From the IMG/VR virus record IMGVR_UViG_3300028298_000010, positions 1 to 46,619 of that record: DNA of 46,619 nucleotides. One strand, written 5' to 3'. Shown here piece after piece: positions 23,913-32,525 of this stretch. The first letter of the stretch is position 1; every line of letters begins with the position of its first letter. The translations under genes and the position numbers were made by a program. This DNA is from a virus. The notes under the pieces are model-generated. The model did no database searches and was not told where the DNA came from. It saw nothing but the letters and a program-made list of their open reading frames with translations.

Positions 23913-25619
23913 TTATACTATAGTATTGCCGTTTGCATCTACCATTTTAGTATTCACAATTAAATACTGTTTTACTTTCTCCTCAAATAAAGCCTGCAAT
24001 TTATCGTTTGTAATATCTAAAAACGCTGCTTGGCCTTTTTCCTTAGAAATATTTAAAAGTAAAGAGTAATAATAAGCTGATTTTGTTGCATCGTCTTTTG
24101 TTGCAACCCCACTCATTACCATGCTCTGCTTTTCTCCAATTGAATAAATAAATAAAGGATCATAAGTTGCAATTACTTCGAATATTTTTTGATTAACCTC
24201 ATCGCCAGAGAAACGTAAAGCGGCTAATTCACGAGCTACCGCAGAAACAATCATTGAAGGAGCGTTTGCCGTTTTAAGTTTCCCTAATTCATCAGTTATT
24301 TCACTCTCTGATTTTATTCGGAATGAAGATGGTTTTACTAATTTAATAGAAGTATCCTCATAAGGGATATTTTTAACGTAAGCAGTAATAAATCTTAAAG
24401 ATTCCTGCTTTGCCGAAAGTAATTGACTTGCTATTTTACCAAGCATATCTTCATGGCTTTGTAAATCAAGCTCCTTGGCATATCCTGATAAATCTCCCTG
24501 GCCTAAATTTAAGTGAAGGGAATCTTCTGCAGTAGTTAATAAAGCAGTATAAGACTCTTGCGCGTTTTTTACATATTCCACACCCGGATTGATAAAACGA
24601 ACGCTTGGTATTTCTGCTGCCAGAATCCCCTCTCCGATTTGCTCTTGGTTTGGCGCTGTTCTTTGTATTGTATTATACATTGAACGTCCCATTGGTTTAA
24701 CTTGAACTGAGCGAGAATACGTTAAATTATCATCATCGTTCGGCTCTCCTTTTTTCTTTTTAACTTCCGTTACATCACATTGAGTATAAAACTCCTCTCT
24801 GATAGGAAAAGAAGCAGTTGTTGAAATAGCCTGCCAATCTGAAAATTGTCTGATTGCTTCGTTTCCAAATGCTAAATAAGGAGCAAAGAAAGACTCATAA
24901 AGTCCGTCAGCGTTAAAATCGCCTCCCAAAACTATCATTGGAAATTCATTCATATTATGGGCATAAACAAGCTTTAGTTCGTATCTGCCACCGGATAACT
25001 CGGTGTAAGTATAAAACTCATCCCTTGTTAAAATATAATATATATTTCCTTTTTTTATAATCGCATCCCCTTTTTCGTCTACAATCTCGCTTTTTTTATC
25101 GCTTAAGAATGTAACAAAATCATCGCTCCAATCAATTAAATTAAATGAAAAGATTAACTCTGGATAAGGAACAACAGATGTTCCACTATCCTCTATTCCC
25201 TTGCCTCCCGGAAGCCATAAAAGGAAGCCATTAGCATCCTCAATCATTCTTTTTAAATATATCTTTTGAAAAAACTGATCAATCGTTGATCCCTTAAATT
25301 TCTTTTGGTTAATCAACTTTAGAACTTCCTCGTCTACATTGGAAATACTATAATTTGTTCTGTTTAAAATACGGTTAATATTATCAAACGCCTGGTTCAT
25401 CGAACCGTAAGTAATAGGCTCATAATTTTTTATCCGGTAATCATAAACGTCTTTAGGTTCATTCGGCCTTCTATCTAAAAGGAGCTCTTTAGGCTTTCTT
25501 TTGCGTGTATGGACAGCCATTTCATTAAAGGCTTTCTCGAAGGTTTCCTTTAGTGGATAAGTTGCTAATTTTGTGATTTTAGCAGCATAATTTTTTACGT
25601 CTTTGTACTTGATTGCCAT
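23913..25619 (-). CDS. Portal protein
   Basis: A 568-residue protein of portal size. Supporting context: it lies between the minor head gene and tail genes. Supporting sequence: an acidic-aromatic N-terminal region, IKKGNIYYILTRDEFYTYTE beta-strand region, and a long helical C-terminus (LDLQSHEDMLGKIASQLLSAK) typical of SPP1/HK97-like portals of Bacteroidota phages. It forms the DNA-entry dodecamer. Confidence 0.82.
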   Translation of the reverse strand: MAIKYKDVKNYAAKITKLATYPLKETFEKAFNEMAVHTRKRKPKELLLDRRPNEPKDVYDYRIKNYEPITYGSMNQAFDNINRILNRTNYSISNVDEEVLKLINQKKFKGSTIDQFFQKIYLKRMIEDANGFLLWLPGGKGIEDSGTSVVPYPELIFSFNLIDWSDDFVTFLSDKKSEIVDEKGDAIIKKGNIYYILTRDEFYTYTELSGGRYELKLVYAHNMNEFPMIVLGGDFNADGLYESFFAPYLAFGNEAIRQFSDWQAISTTASFPIREEFYTQCDVTEVKKKKGEPNDDDNLTYSRSVQVKPMGRSMYNTIQRTAPNQEQIGEGILAAEIPSVRFINPGVEYVKNAQESYTALLTTAEDSLHLNLGQGDLSGYAKELDLQSHEDMLGKIASQLLSAKQESLRFITAYVKNIPYEDTSIKLVKPSSFRIKSESEITDELGKLKTANAPSMIVSAVARELAALRFSGDEVNQKIFEVIATYDPLFIYSIGEKQSMVMSGVATKDDATKSAYYYSLLLNISKEKGQAAFLDITNDKLQALFEEKVKQYLIVNTKMVDANGNTIV

Positions 25620-25622
25620 GGC

Positions 25623-26501
25623 TTAAAATTTTGAGCGTTCTTTTATTACGTCTTTTTTGTCAATGTGATAATGTCTTGTTGGTACTTCGTGTTTTTCGCA
25701 TAACAAATTTACTCTTTTATTGAATAAGTGTTGTAATTTATGTGAAACCGCATTCCCTCCTGTTGCAAAACCCCAAAATAAATTGGGTAATGCCTCGTCT
25801 CTAATATTTAGATTTATCCTATCAAAATAGAATATGTGTTTAATTTCCTGTTTATAATCAATCAATCCCAATGCGATATTCATACAATACTCATCAGGCT
25901 TACCTCCTGCCCATGTAATCGTTGGAGCGTTCGGATCATCGTAAACTTCTCTTGCTTTTTTAAATATAGCATCTGCTTCTGGTCCGTTTTTAAAATAAAC
26001 GAATCCGCTTACAGTTTGAGGAAGCGTTTTAGTTATGTTATGGTATTTACAAACATCCTTTTCGCTTTTTTGTGCCCAATATGTGTATCTTCTGTCGGTC
26101 CTTTGTTTTGTAATAACATTGTAATCGCCATTATATCCAATGTAAAATTGTTTTTTACTCATCATTTCGAACAATAATGAAACGGGTTTATCAAACCAAA
26201 GATTGTCAGCATCCATGTACATGGTTTCAGTCCAACCTAATTTATTACCGATTAAGTTAACGCATAATTTAGAGCGCTGATATTGTTTTGAACCGTTTAT
26301 TGTGTAAAACTTTTCATCCAACTTAATAAACTCATCAAAAAAAGCAAGCTCTCGTTTGGAGAGCTCGCTTACAGATTGAGTTTCATAAACTAAGGCAATA
26401 GGTATTTCGGGGGATGTATGTTTTAAACTTAGCGCCAAATTAAAGGCTGCGTTTCCATAAAGTGGATATCCTAAAGCGATAATAACTATTCCTTTGCTCA
26501 T
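25623..26501 (-). CDS. Nucleotide-sugar glycosyltransferase (GT-A, DxD)
   Basis: A 292-residue protein with IVIIALGYPLYGNAAFNLA at the N-terminus and TMYMDADNLWFDKP, in which DADN (97-100) is the metal/nucleotide-sugar motif of GT8-like enzymes. A C-terminal HYHIDKKD could complete the metal site. It lies 3 nt from the portal gene within the virion operon, away from the other three glycosyltransferase genes, and may modify a virion protein. The acceptor is unknown. Confidence 0.78.
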   Translation of the reverse strand: MSKGIVIIALGYPLYGNAAFNLALSLKHTSPEIPIALVYETQSVSELSKRELAFFDEFIKLDEKFYTINGSKQYQRSKLCVNLIGNKLGWTETMYMDADNLWFDKPVSLLFEMMSKKQFYIGYNGDYNVITKQRTDRRYTYWAQKSEKDVCKYHNITKTLPQTVSGFVYFKNGPEADAIFKKAREVYDDPNAPTITWAGGKPDEYCMNIALGLIDYKQEIKHIFYFDRINLNIRDEALPNLFWGFATGGNAVSHKLQHLFNKRVNLLCEKHEVPTRHYHIDKKDVIKERSKF

Positions 26502-26510
26502 GTTTTGATT

Positions 26511-27125
26511 TTAGTAGTAATAACAACTATTAACAGCATTGAAAGATTTTAATAAATCTAACAAACCATCCACTTTAATTGGAGTGATGATTTCATCCGT
26601 TTGCATGGTAATAACACCGTCAAAGAAACGGCTGTCATCATTAGTTGCTTCTGTAACCGGAGATACCTCTGGAGCAAAAGAACCATCATACATATACAAT
26701 AAATCATCACAAGTAATCCAACCAAATGACATTAAGTTGTAATTCTTCATAATAAAATCCCAAAATACATATTCTTCCAAATCATCGCCTGTATTGAAGT
26801 CCTGGAAAGTAATTGTTTGGCTTCCACCAACAATCTGTTCAGGATCGCAACTTGACATTCTTTTTTTGGTTAAACTTGATTTTGGTTGTTGCCCTAATAC
26901 TGGTCCTGTAAAGTATAATAAACCTGCGCACATGGCCGCTTGTATATTAGCTAAACTTGACCAAGGACTTAAACCATCTGCAACCGTTACGGGGTGCACA
27001 TGGTCAGGGTCGCAAACTAAGAAAAGTAAACGTGGAATACCACCCTTTGCCTTCTTGATTCCGCAACCATTAAAAGCTCCCACTACAGGGGCTGTTCCGC
27101 TTACGCAGCTTGGTAAACAAATCAT
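26511..27125 (-). CDS. Structural protein, possible major tail subunit
   Basis: A 204-residue cysteine-containing protein (CLPSC, CDPDH, SSCDPEQ) with beta-rich C-terminal half (FDGVITMQTDEIITPIKVDG). Its position after the portal region and before the tail tip genes fits a tail tube protein, but no family signature is visible. Confidence 0.55.
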   Translation of the reverse strand: MICLPSCVSGTAPVVGAFNGCGIKKAKGGIPRLLFLVCDPDHVHPVTVADGLSPWSSLANIQAAMCAGLLYFTGPVLGQQPKSSLTKKRMSSCDPEQIVGGSQTITFQDFNTGDDLEEYVFWDFIMKNYNLMSFGWITCDDLLYMYDGSFAPEVSPVTEATNDDSRFFDGVITMQTDEIITPIKVDGLLDLLKSFNAVNSCYYY

Positions 27126-27191
27126 GGTTTTAATTTTTTAAAGTTAAACATTGGTTTTTGGGGGCATATATTGGTTTTAATCACAGACATT

Positions 27192-28160
27192 TTAATTATC
27201 ACAAGTAAAGTCAATCTCATCGCACTCTTGCACCAAAGTAGTTGAAACAATCCACATCGAACCTTCATCATTGTTCTTTGCCATGTTTAACGACCTTTGG
27301 TATTCAACTCCATCTACTGTAATAGATTTACTTGCAAATATATTACTTAATTGTTGAGCAACATAATAAGGTATTCGATTTGTTCTAAACAGGAAGGTCT
27401 CTAATTTTTTAGCTGACTTCCTTTTTTTGTTTATAACAACTTCTTCAACATCAAATTGCGTGCTCTCAATATTGCCAAATAAGCGCACTTGCGCCTTATA
27501 TGAATTAGTTGCCGAGCCACTTGTAAAAGTACCGTAAAAATTGCCATAGCAGTCGAAATTCGGGTATTCTCCTTCTACTAATATTGTGTTCTGGCATTTT
27601 ACTTTACAGAAAGGTTCAGAATAAAATCTCTCCTCTCCATCCGGACAAAAAGATTGTAAACAAATCTCTCTTGCTTCGTTTGTTGTTTTACCTCCTGCAA
27701 CTAAAGCAGCAACACAAGCATTGAACTCTGTTAATTCTGTCCCCGCAAAAAAACAAGTGTAACCAGTAAAATAAAAATAGAAACATTCAATATTATCTAA
27801 TTTACTTGTGTCAATTATTACGTTTCTAAACTCATCAAAATTACTGGAAATTCCTTTTTCTGATGTAACTGGATTTAATACTGTAACAATATCAACACCT
27901 GTTGAAACATCAACAACATGCAAGAATACATAAGAGTAATAATTTTTAGGAACAAAGAATTGTCGATAAATAATATCTCCTTTAACGAACGGCTGACAAT
28001 ATGCTGAATCCGAAGGGCATTTGTTATAATTCCAAAGCCCACAAAGTTCGTTCTGATCTACATTATTTGCACAATCCAAAACCCTGATAAGTTTTTTTCC
28101 TATCAGGGTGTGGTTTGTTTCTGCTACGCTCGGAAGCGGATAAATATATTGACAACTCAT
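27192..28160 (-). CDS. Structural protein, cysteine-rich
   Basis: A 322-residue protein of unknown family. It is rich in cysteines (CNNVDQNELC, CPDGEERFY, CKVKCQN) and aromatic residues, which suggests a disulfide-stabilised tail or baseplate component. It is 1 nt from the next gene. Confidence 0.55.
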   Translation of the reverse strand: MSCQYIYPLPSVAETNHTLIGKKLIRVLDCANNVDQNELCGLWNYNKCPSDSAYCQPFVKGDIIYRQFFVPKNYYSYVFLHVVDVSTGVDIVTVLNPVTSEKGISSNFDEFRNVIIDTSKLDNIECFYFYFTGYTCFFAGTELTEFNACVAALVAGGKTTNEAREICLQSFCPDGEERFYSEPFCKVKCQNTILVEGEYPNFDCYGNFYGTFTSGSATNSYKAQVRLFGNIESTQFDVEEVVINKKRKSAKKLETFLFRTNRIPYYVAQQLSNIFASKSITVDGVEYQRSLNMAKNNDEGSMWIVSTTLVQECDEIDFTCDN

Positions 28161-28161
28161 T

Positions 28162-28680
28162 TTATGGGAATATTGTGAATTCTATTGGTAAATGATTATC
28201 TGCCCCCAAAATTGTGCTAATGTCTGCAGCTGCAAATGCTGCATCAAAGCATTTTAATAATAAGGCATCTGAGCTTGAATAATACAAAGTATAATATCCA
28301 ACAATGGCTCCTGCATTATATACGGGAATTAATGTTGTTTTTCCATCCTCTCCGTTTACAAAACCGTGAATTATCAACTTAGCCGTGTTAGTAAACAATC
28401 CAATAAACTCTAATTTGTATGACCCCGTGCCTGGTCGAGATAACGTTGGATTAACTGTTGTTGTATTAATCAATTCCGTAACAGTTGGAGTTGACGTTCC
28501 TGTTTGTTTCAAAGTAGATTTATAGCTTTTACCGGGAGCCAAGCCTAAAGAAGATAACAAAACTTTACAAGTTGTATATCCTGTTGCACTTGCTCCGTCT
28601 GGAACAGCCACTTCAACATAAGAAGCTAAATTAATTGGGCTTGGTGCGGTTGTTGGGATTAAAGGTATTTGAATATCCAT
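28162..28680 (-). CDS. Structural protein, beta-rich
   Basis: A 172-residue protein with repeated short beta-type segments and a proline-rich start (MDIQIPLIPTTAPSP), resembling tail-fibre-associated or decoration proteins. No family recognised. Operon neighbours are all structural. Confidence 0.55.
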   Translation of the reverse strand: MDIQIPLIPTTAPSPINLASYVEVAVPDGASATGYTTCKVLLSSLGLAPGKSYKSTLKQTGTSTPTVTELINTTTVNPTLSRPGTGSYKLEFIGLFTNTAKLIIHGFVNGEDGKTTLIPVYNAGAIVGYYTLYYSSSDALLLKCFDAAFAAADISTILGADNHLPIEFTIFP

Positions 28681-28684
28681 TTTT

Positions 28685-30793
28685 TTATATATTATCGGTT
28701 ATACGTTTATCTGATTCTTCTGTTATTCTTTGTTCACTTACCGTTGGGTTTCCTTTTTCTGTCATTCTATATCCCGTATCAACAAACTTCTTTGACATCG
28801 CAGAAACTTGATACGAATTTACAGATAATTTTGATGTGTCAATACAAAAATCTGCCCTAATAACAATTCCAGAAGTAACATAATCTTCATCCTCATTTGT
28901 AATTGAATCGGTGGTTAATTGTTCTAATTGACTGCCTGCCCATGATTCGGCTTCATCCAACGCATTTATTCCTGCATTTTCTGGTACAATATTAACAATT
29001 AATTTTCTATCTGTTAATACACTTCCAACTTCCGAAGCAAAGCATGGTGTTTCCCCTTTACAAAAATCAACAACTTCATCAAAGCCAGAACGCGCTCCAC
29101 CGTCATAATGTTTAATAGTAACGCTTCCGTAATCTTTAACTCGTATTTGCTGATTAAAAACAACCTCATCGGTAAAAGGAGTATTATAATCGTCATAAGT
29201 GAAAAACAACTTCCATGAAACTGCTAATGTTTTGCCTCCCCAATACTGGTCTGATTGTGGTGGAGTTACTGGCACTCCATTTACTAAAGTTCCAATGCAA
29301 GGAATATTTGTTTCAAATCTGTTTCTCCATTCATAAATAAACTCGGCCCAAGTATTACCAAAGTTTAATGTCAATCCATCTTGAGTAGTATAAGAGTTTA
29401 TTCCGTATTTAGTCGAGCTTTTATAATCATAAACGTTTTGAATAATACCAAATGAAGGGTCGTAATTAGTATCATAAATTGTAATAATAACGTTAGTTAA
29501 ATACCTTCTGATATCGTTACCTACTGTAAGCCCCAAACGATTATAAATATCGTTTTTCCACTTATCGAAAGGGTAATATAATTTTAATTTAGAACGCATC
29601 CTCTCCTCAATAACACATTCTAAATCATTACCTAAAAACTGCTGATTATAATCATCTAAAGAAGCAATTGCCTCAAATCCTTCTCCGTCAAAGCAAGGTT
29701 CAGAATCAACAGAATACTCATCAGAGATAAAGCTGTTTACTTGTGTATTTGCATCATCATAAACTATTGATATTAGTCTGTATTTACCAAGGTTTGTGAG
29801 TTTTGTTGCATCTAAAACAAATCCACATTTATAAGTTGTTCCTGATACTAAAGCGATGTCAACAACAGGAGCAATAATTTTATCAACTCCGATTCCAATG
29901 CCTCCTGTTTCAACTTCCACAAGATTTGCCTCGTAGTTGTCAAACATCGTCACATTATCATCAAATTTATCTGTTCTAATTATCCAAGATAAAATTTTTG
30001 TTGGCGTTGTAGGACAATCAACTTTGAATAAAACTGTTGTATTTCCTGTTGCGGATAAATTTGTAACCGCTGTTGCTGATCTTGTTAATTCCCATATAGG
30101 ATTAGAGAAATAAGGAGAGCCATTAATTTCATTTTTATTATAAAATCTTGATGTCCATTGAGCTCCTATAATTGGCATCGCATGATCAGTATAAAGATAA
30201 GTTGATGGGGCGTGAATTTGATTAGGTTTCTCAATTAAAAGATTGATTGTAAAATTACCTGCTACATTATTATAAAAATTTATGACGCTACCAACCGTTA
30301 ATTCAGTTGTTGCGGTTTTCATATCCATTAATAATTTATTGTGGTTGTTTTGATATGCCACATTTTGATAGGTCGTTTCATCATATATCTGATAAAACTC
30401 AACTATAATATTAAAAGTTGTTGCAGTTAATACTTCGAGAAACACTTGACAGTTATTGTTTAGGTTCGGATTCGCACCAACAGGAACTGTCATTGCTAGT
30501 TGATAGGTTCCTGCAGTAAAAGCTCCGATAATAGGGATTGAATGATAAATTGGCACTTTTATATTTGCGCCCGAAATAACACCCTGGACTTCCATTCCAA
30601 CTTGCACCCACCAATTAGTGTCATCTAATCCTGGTACATAGCCAGCAGTTGAATATGATATCTTTACCCTTTTGCGCTCTCCAATAGAACGTGGAAAAGA
30701 GCCAATGCCTCCCGTTATATAAACACTCCCGTCAGGAAGTAAGGTTTCTTCTGTTGACCCTGTTATTGAAATTGGTATATCTAATAAGCCCAT
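28685..30793 (-). CDS. Large tail/baseplate protein
   Basis: A 702-residue protein, mostly beta-rich in the first 340 residues (repeated Ig-like patterns around TYKCGFVLDATKL) with a more helical/charged middle. Position between the distal-tail-like gene and the fibre-side genes suggests baseplate or side fibre. No recognised domain. Confidence 0.6.
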   Translation of the reverse strand: MGLLDIPISITGSTEETLLPDGSVYITGGIGSFPRSIGERKRVKISYSTAGYVPGLDDTNWWVQVGMEVQGVISGANIKVPIYHSIPIIGAFTAGTYQLAMTVPVGANPNLNNNCQVFLEVLTATTFNIIVEFYQIYDETTYQNVAYQNNHNKLLMDMKTATTELTVGSVINFYNNVAGNFTINLLIEKPNQIHAPSTYLYTDHAMPIIGAQWTSRFYNKNEINGSPYFSNPIWELTRSATAVTNLSATGNTTVLFKVDCPTTPTKILSWIIRTDKFDDNVTMFDNYEANLVEVETGGIGIGVDKIIAPVVDIALVSGTTYKCGFVLDATKLTNLGKYRLISIVYDDANTQVNSFISDEYSVDSEPCFDGEGFEAIASLDDYNQQFLGNDLECVIEERMRSKLKLYYPFDKWKNDIYNRLGLTVGNDIRRYLTNVIITIYDTNYDPSFGIIQNVYDYKSSTKYGINSYTTQDGLTLNFGNTWAEFIYEWRNRFETNIPCIGTLVNGVPVTPPQSDQYWGGKTLAVSWKLFFTYDDYNTPFTDEVVFNQQIRVKDYGSVTIKHYDGGARSGFDEVVDFCKGETPCFASEVGSVLTDRKLIVNIVPENAGINALDEAESWAGSQLEQLTTDSITNEDEDYVTSGIVIRADFCIDTSKLSVNSYQVSAMSKKFVDTGYRMTEKGNPTVSEQRITEESDKRITDNI

Positions 30794-30794
30794 T

Positions 30795-32525
30795 TTATAT
30801 TGTTCCTTTAATGATTAATGTTCCGTTTGCTGTATTTTCTGTTATTATTAATGGTCCTTGTGAATTGCCCAACGAAGTCTTAACAACTCCATCAATATCC
30901 ATTGCATTTCTCAAAGCGCAGTCGTATTCAACCTCTGCCTCGAATTCTTTGCCCTGATAATTGCTTAATCTTGGGTTTTCTATTTCATGGAAGCGATCTA
31001 ATAAATTACCCGGCACACCTTCCTTAAACCACATCGGATAATTGTAATATTGGTTTGCTGAAACAACTCCAACTAAAGAAGGGAAATAAATGTTTGTAAA
31101 CTTATTCGCAAATGCATTACCCACTCCACTGTCAGGGTCCCATATAACTAACATCGGTAAATAACTTGTATTTTGGTTCATTATCATTGAGTTTTTGTAT
31201 CTCAAAATTAATGTATTTATTGTCGGTTGGGTTTCATAAAATGTAAGAATATCCCTATCAATACCATCATCCCTGAAACGGCAAGCTGCAAATGGTATCA
31301 ATGGCTCATAAGTTCCTTTTTGTAAAGGAGAATATGTCGCAGCAGGATTCCATTCAACAATCTCTCCCCATCTTGGTACGGCTTCACTTCCTACTGTATT
31401 AATTGCATCTTTTTGGTAGTGCAAATTGGCATAAGAATATCTGTTTTTATGGCTCCAGTTCCAACAAATCTTAACTACTTTATCATAAGTCGTTAAATCC
31501 AACCATGGCGTTTTAGGTACAAAGTAATCTCTGCGCTCGAATACTAAAGTGTTGTTTGTAACTTCAAATTTGGCGTTAAATACTATTGCAAGCTGATCAA
31601 AGAATTGAAGTCCCGATAATATTGGAGCATTTTCATCAATCCAGTAAGTTGTGCTGTCTGATTCATCGACTCCTTTATGAACAGGAGCGTTTACATAAAC
31701 TAAGTTCCAATATTCATTTGCAGAGTTGTTTAATATTGTAGAAACGAAGCTAATCCCACAAACCTTACATACGTTTTCGGCATAATCTCTTACTAATGGA
31801 GATGGGTGCTTACGGCCACATCCAACACCTAAAGCCAATATGCTGTCAATCCAACTTGAAAACTGTTGAAAAGTTGTTGTGGAAGGGTCCCCATCTAAAT
31901 CAATCGGGTCAACCTCATCCATGAAAGGACCACCAGGAAAACCGTTAATAATTCCTATTATTTGGTTGTTTATATTTATAATTAGGTTAATACCATCTAT
32001 TATTAACGCAATAAGAGCCAACACAGGCCCCATCGTTAAGAAAGCAGTATAAAGAGCCAATGTTATAATAATCATCAAATCTCCAAGCCAATTTGGTCGT
32101 AATTCGTTGCAATAAGACATTCGCGGATGGTTGATGCTTTTAAATCCAAAGCGGTCATCCCATATTAGGGTATTCTTTAAGCATGTATATTGATCATTCG
32201 CTAAGCTTTTTTCAATTGCTGCAGCTGTTAAGTCACAAGAATTCTCGCACCAAGTTAGCGATTCGTGATTTATGTAAAATTCCCTTACCAATGGTGTTGA
32301 ACAACAATCATCAACAAATTTCAATACAACTTTATTTTCTAAAGCGTTTATACTTGTAACTAACTGAGCATATAAATAATCATAATCAACTCCAGTAAAT
32401 GTTAACTCCCCTGTAAATGAGAAAGCCCTGTCTCCTGTTTCATCCTGTCTCCTAAACGTAAAAGACGGCTTTCTCAAACCGTCTGAAACATTAACTACAG
32501 GAATATTATCTAAGTAAACTTTCAT
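30795..32525 (-). CDS. Tail-tip protein downstream of the tape measure
   Basis: A 576-residue protein directly after the tape-measure gene, where distal tail or tail-associated proteins are encoded. It has a beta-rich N-terminus, cysteine pairs (CCSTPL, CENSCDL, CKVCG) and a long hydrophobic block at about 148-195 (LALYTAFLTMGPVLALIALI). The block is unusual for a tail protein and could insert into the host envelope during DNA entry (inference). Confidence 0.62.
   Translation of the reverse strand: MKVYLDNIPVVNVSDGLRKPSFTFRRQDETGDRAFSFTGELTFTGVDYDYLYAQLVTSINALENKVVLKFVDDCCSTPLVREFYINHESLTWCENSCDLTAAAIEKSLANDQYTCLKNTLIWDDRFGFKSINHPRMSYCNELRPNWLGDLMIIITLALYTAFLTMGPVLALIALIIDGINLIININNQIIGIINGFPGGPFMDEVDPIDLDGDPSTTTFQQFSSWIDSILALGVGCGRKHPSPLVRDYAENVCKVCGISFVSTILNNSANEYWNLVYVNAPVHKGVDESDSTTYWIDENAPILSGLQFFDQLAIVFNAKFEVTNNTLVFERRDYFVPKTPWLDLTTYDKVVKICWNWSHKNRYSYANLHYQKDAINTVGSEAVPRWGEIVEWNPAATYSPLQKGTYEPLIPFAACRFRDDGIDRDILTFYETQPTINTLILRYKNSMIMNQNTSYLPMLVIWDPDSGVGNAFANKFTNIYFPSLVGVVSANQYYNYPMWFKEGVPGNLLDRFHEIENPRLSNYQGKEFEAEVEYDCALRNAMDIDGVVKTSLGNSQGPLIITENTANGTLIIKGTI

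Noticed and set aside
27126-27191. Paired AAAACCAAT segments between two tail genes
   Set aside because: Only two short AT-rich copies in a 66 nt gap; could be chance.
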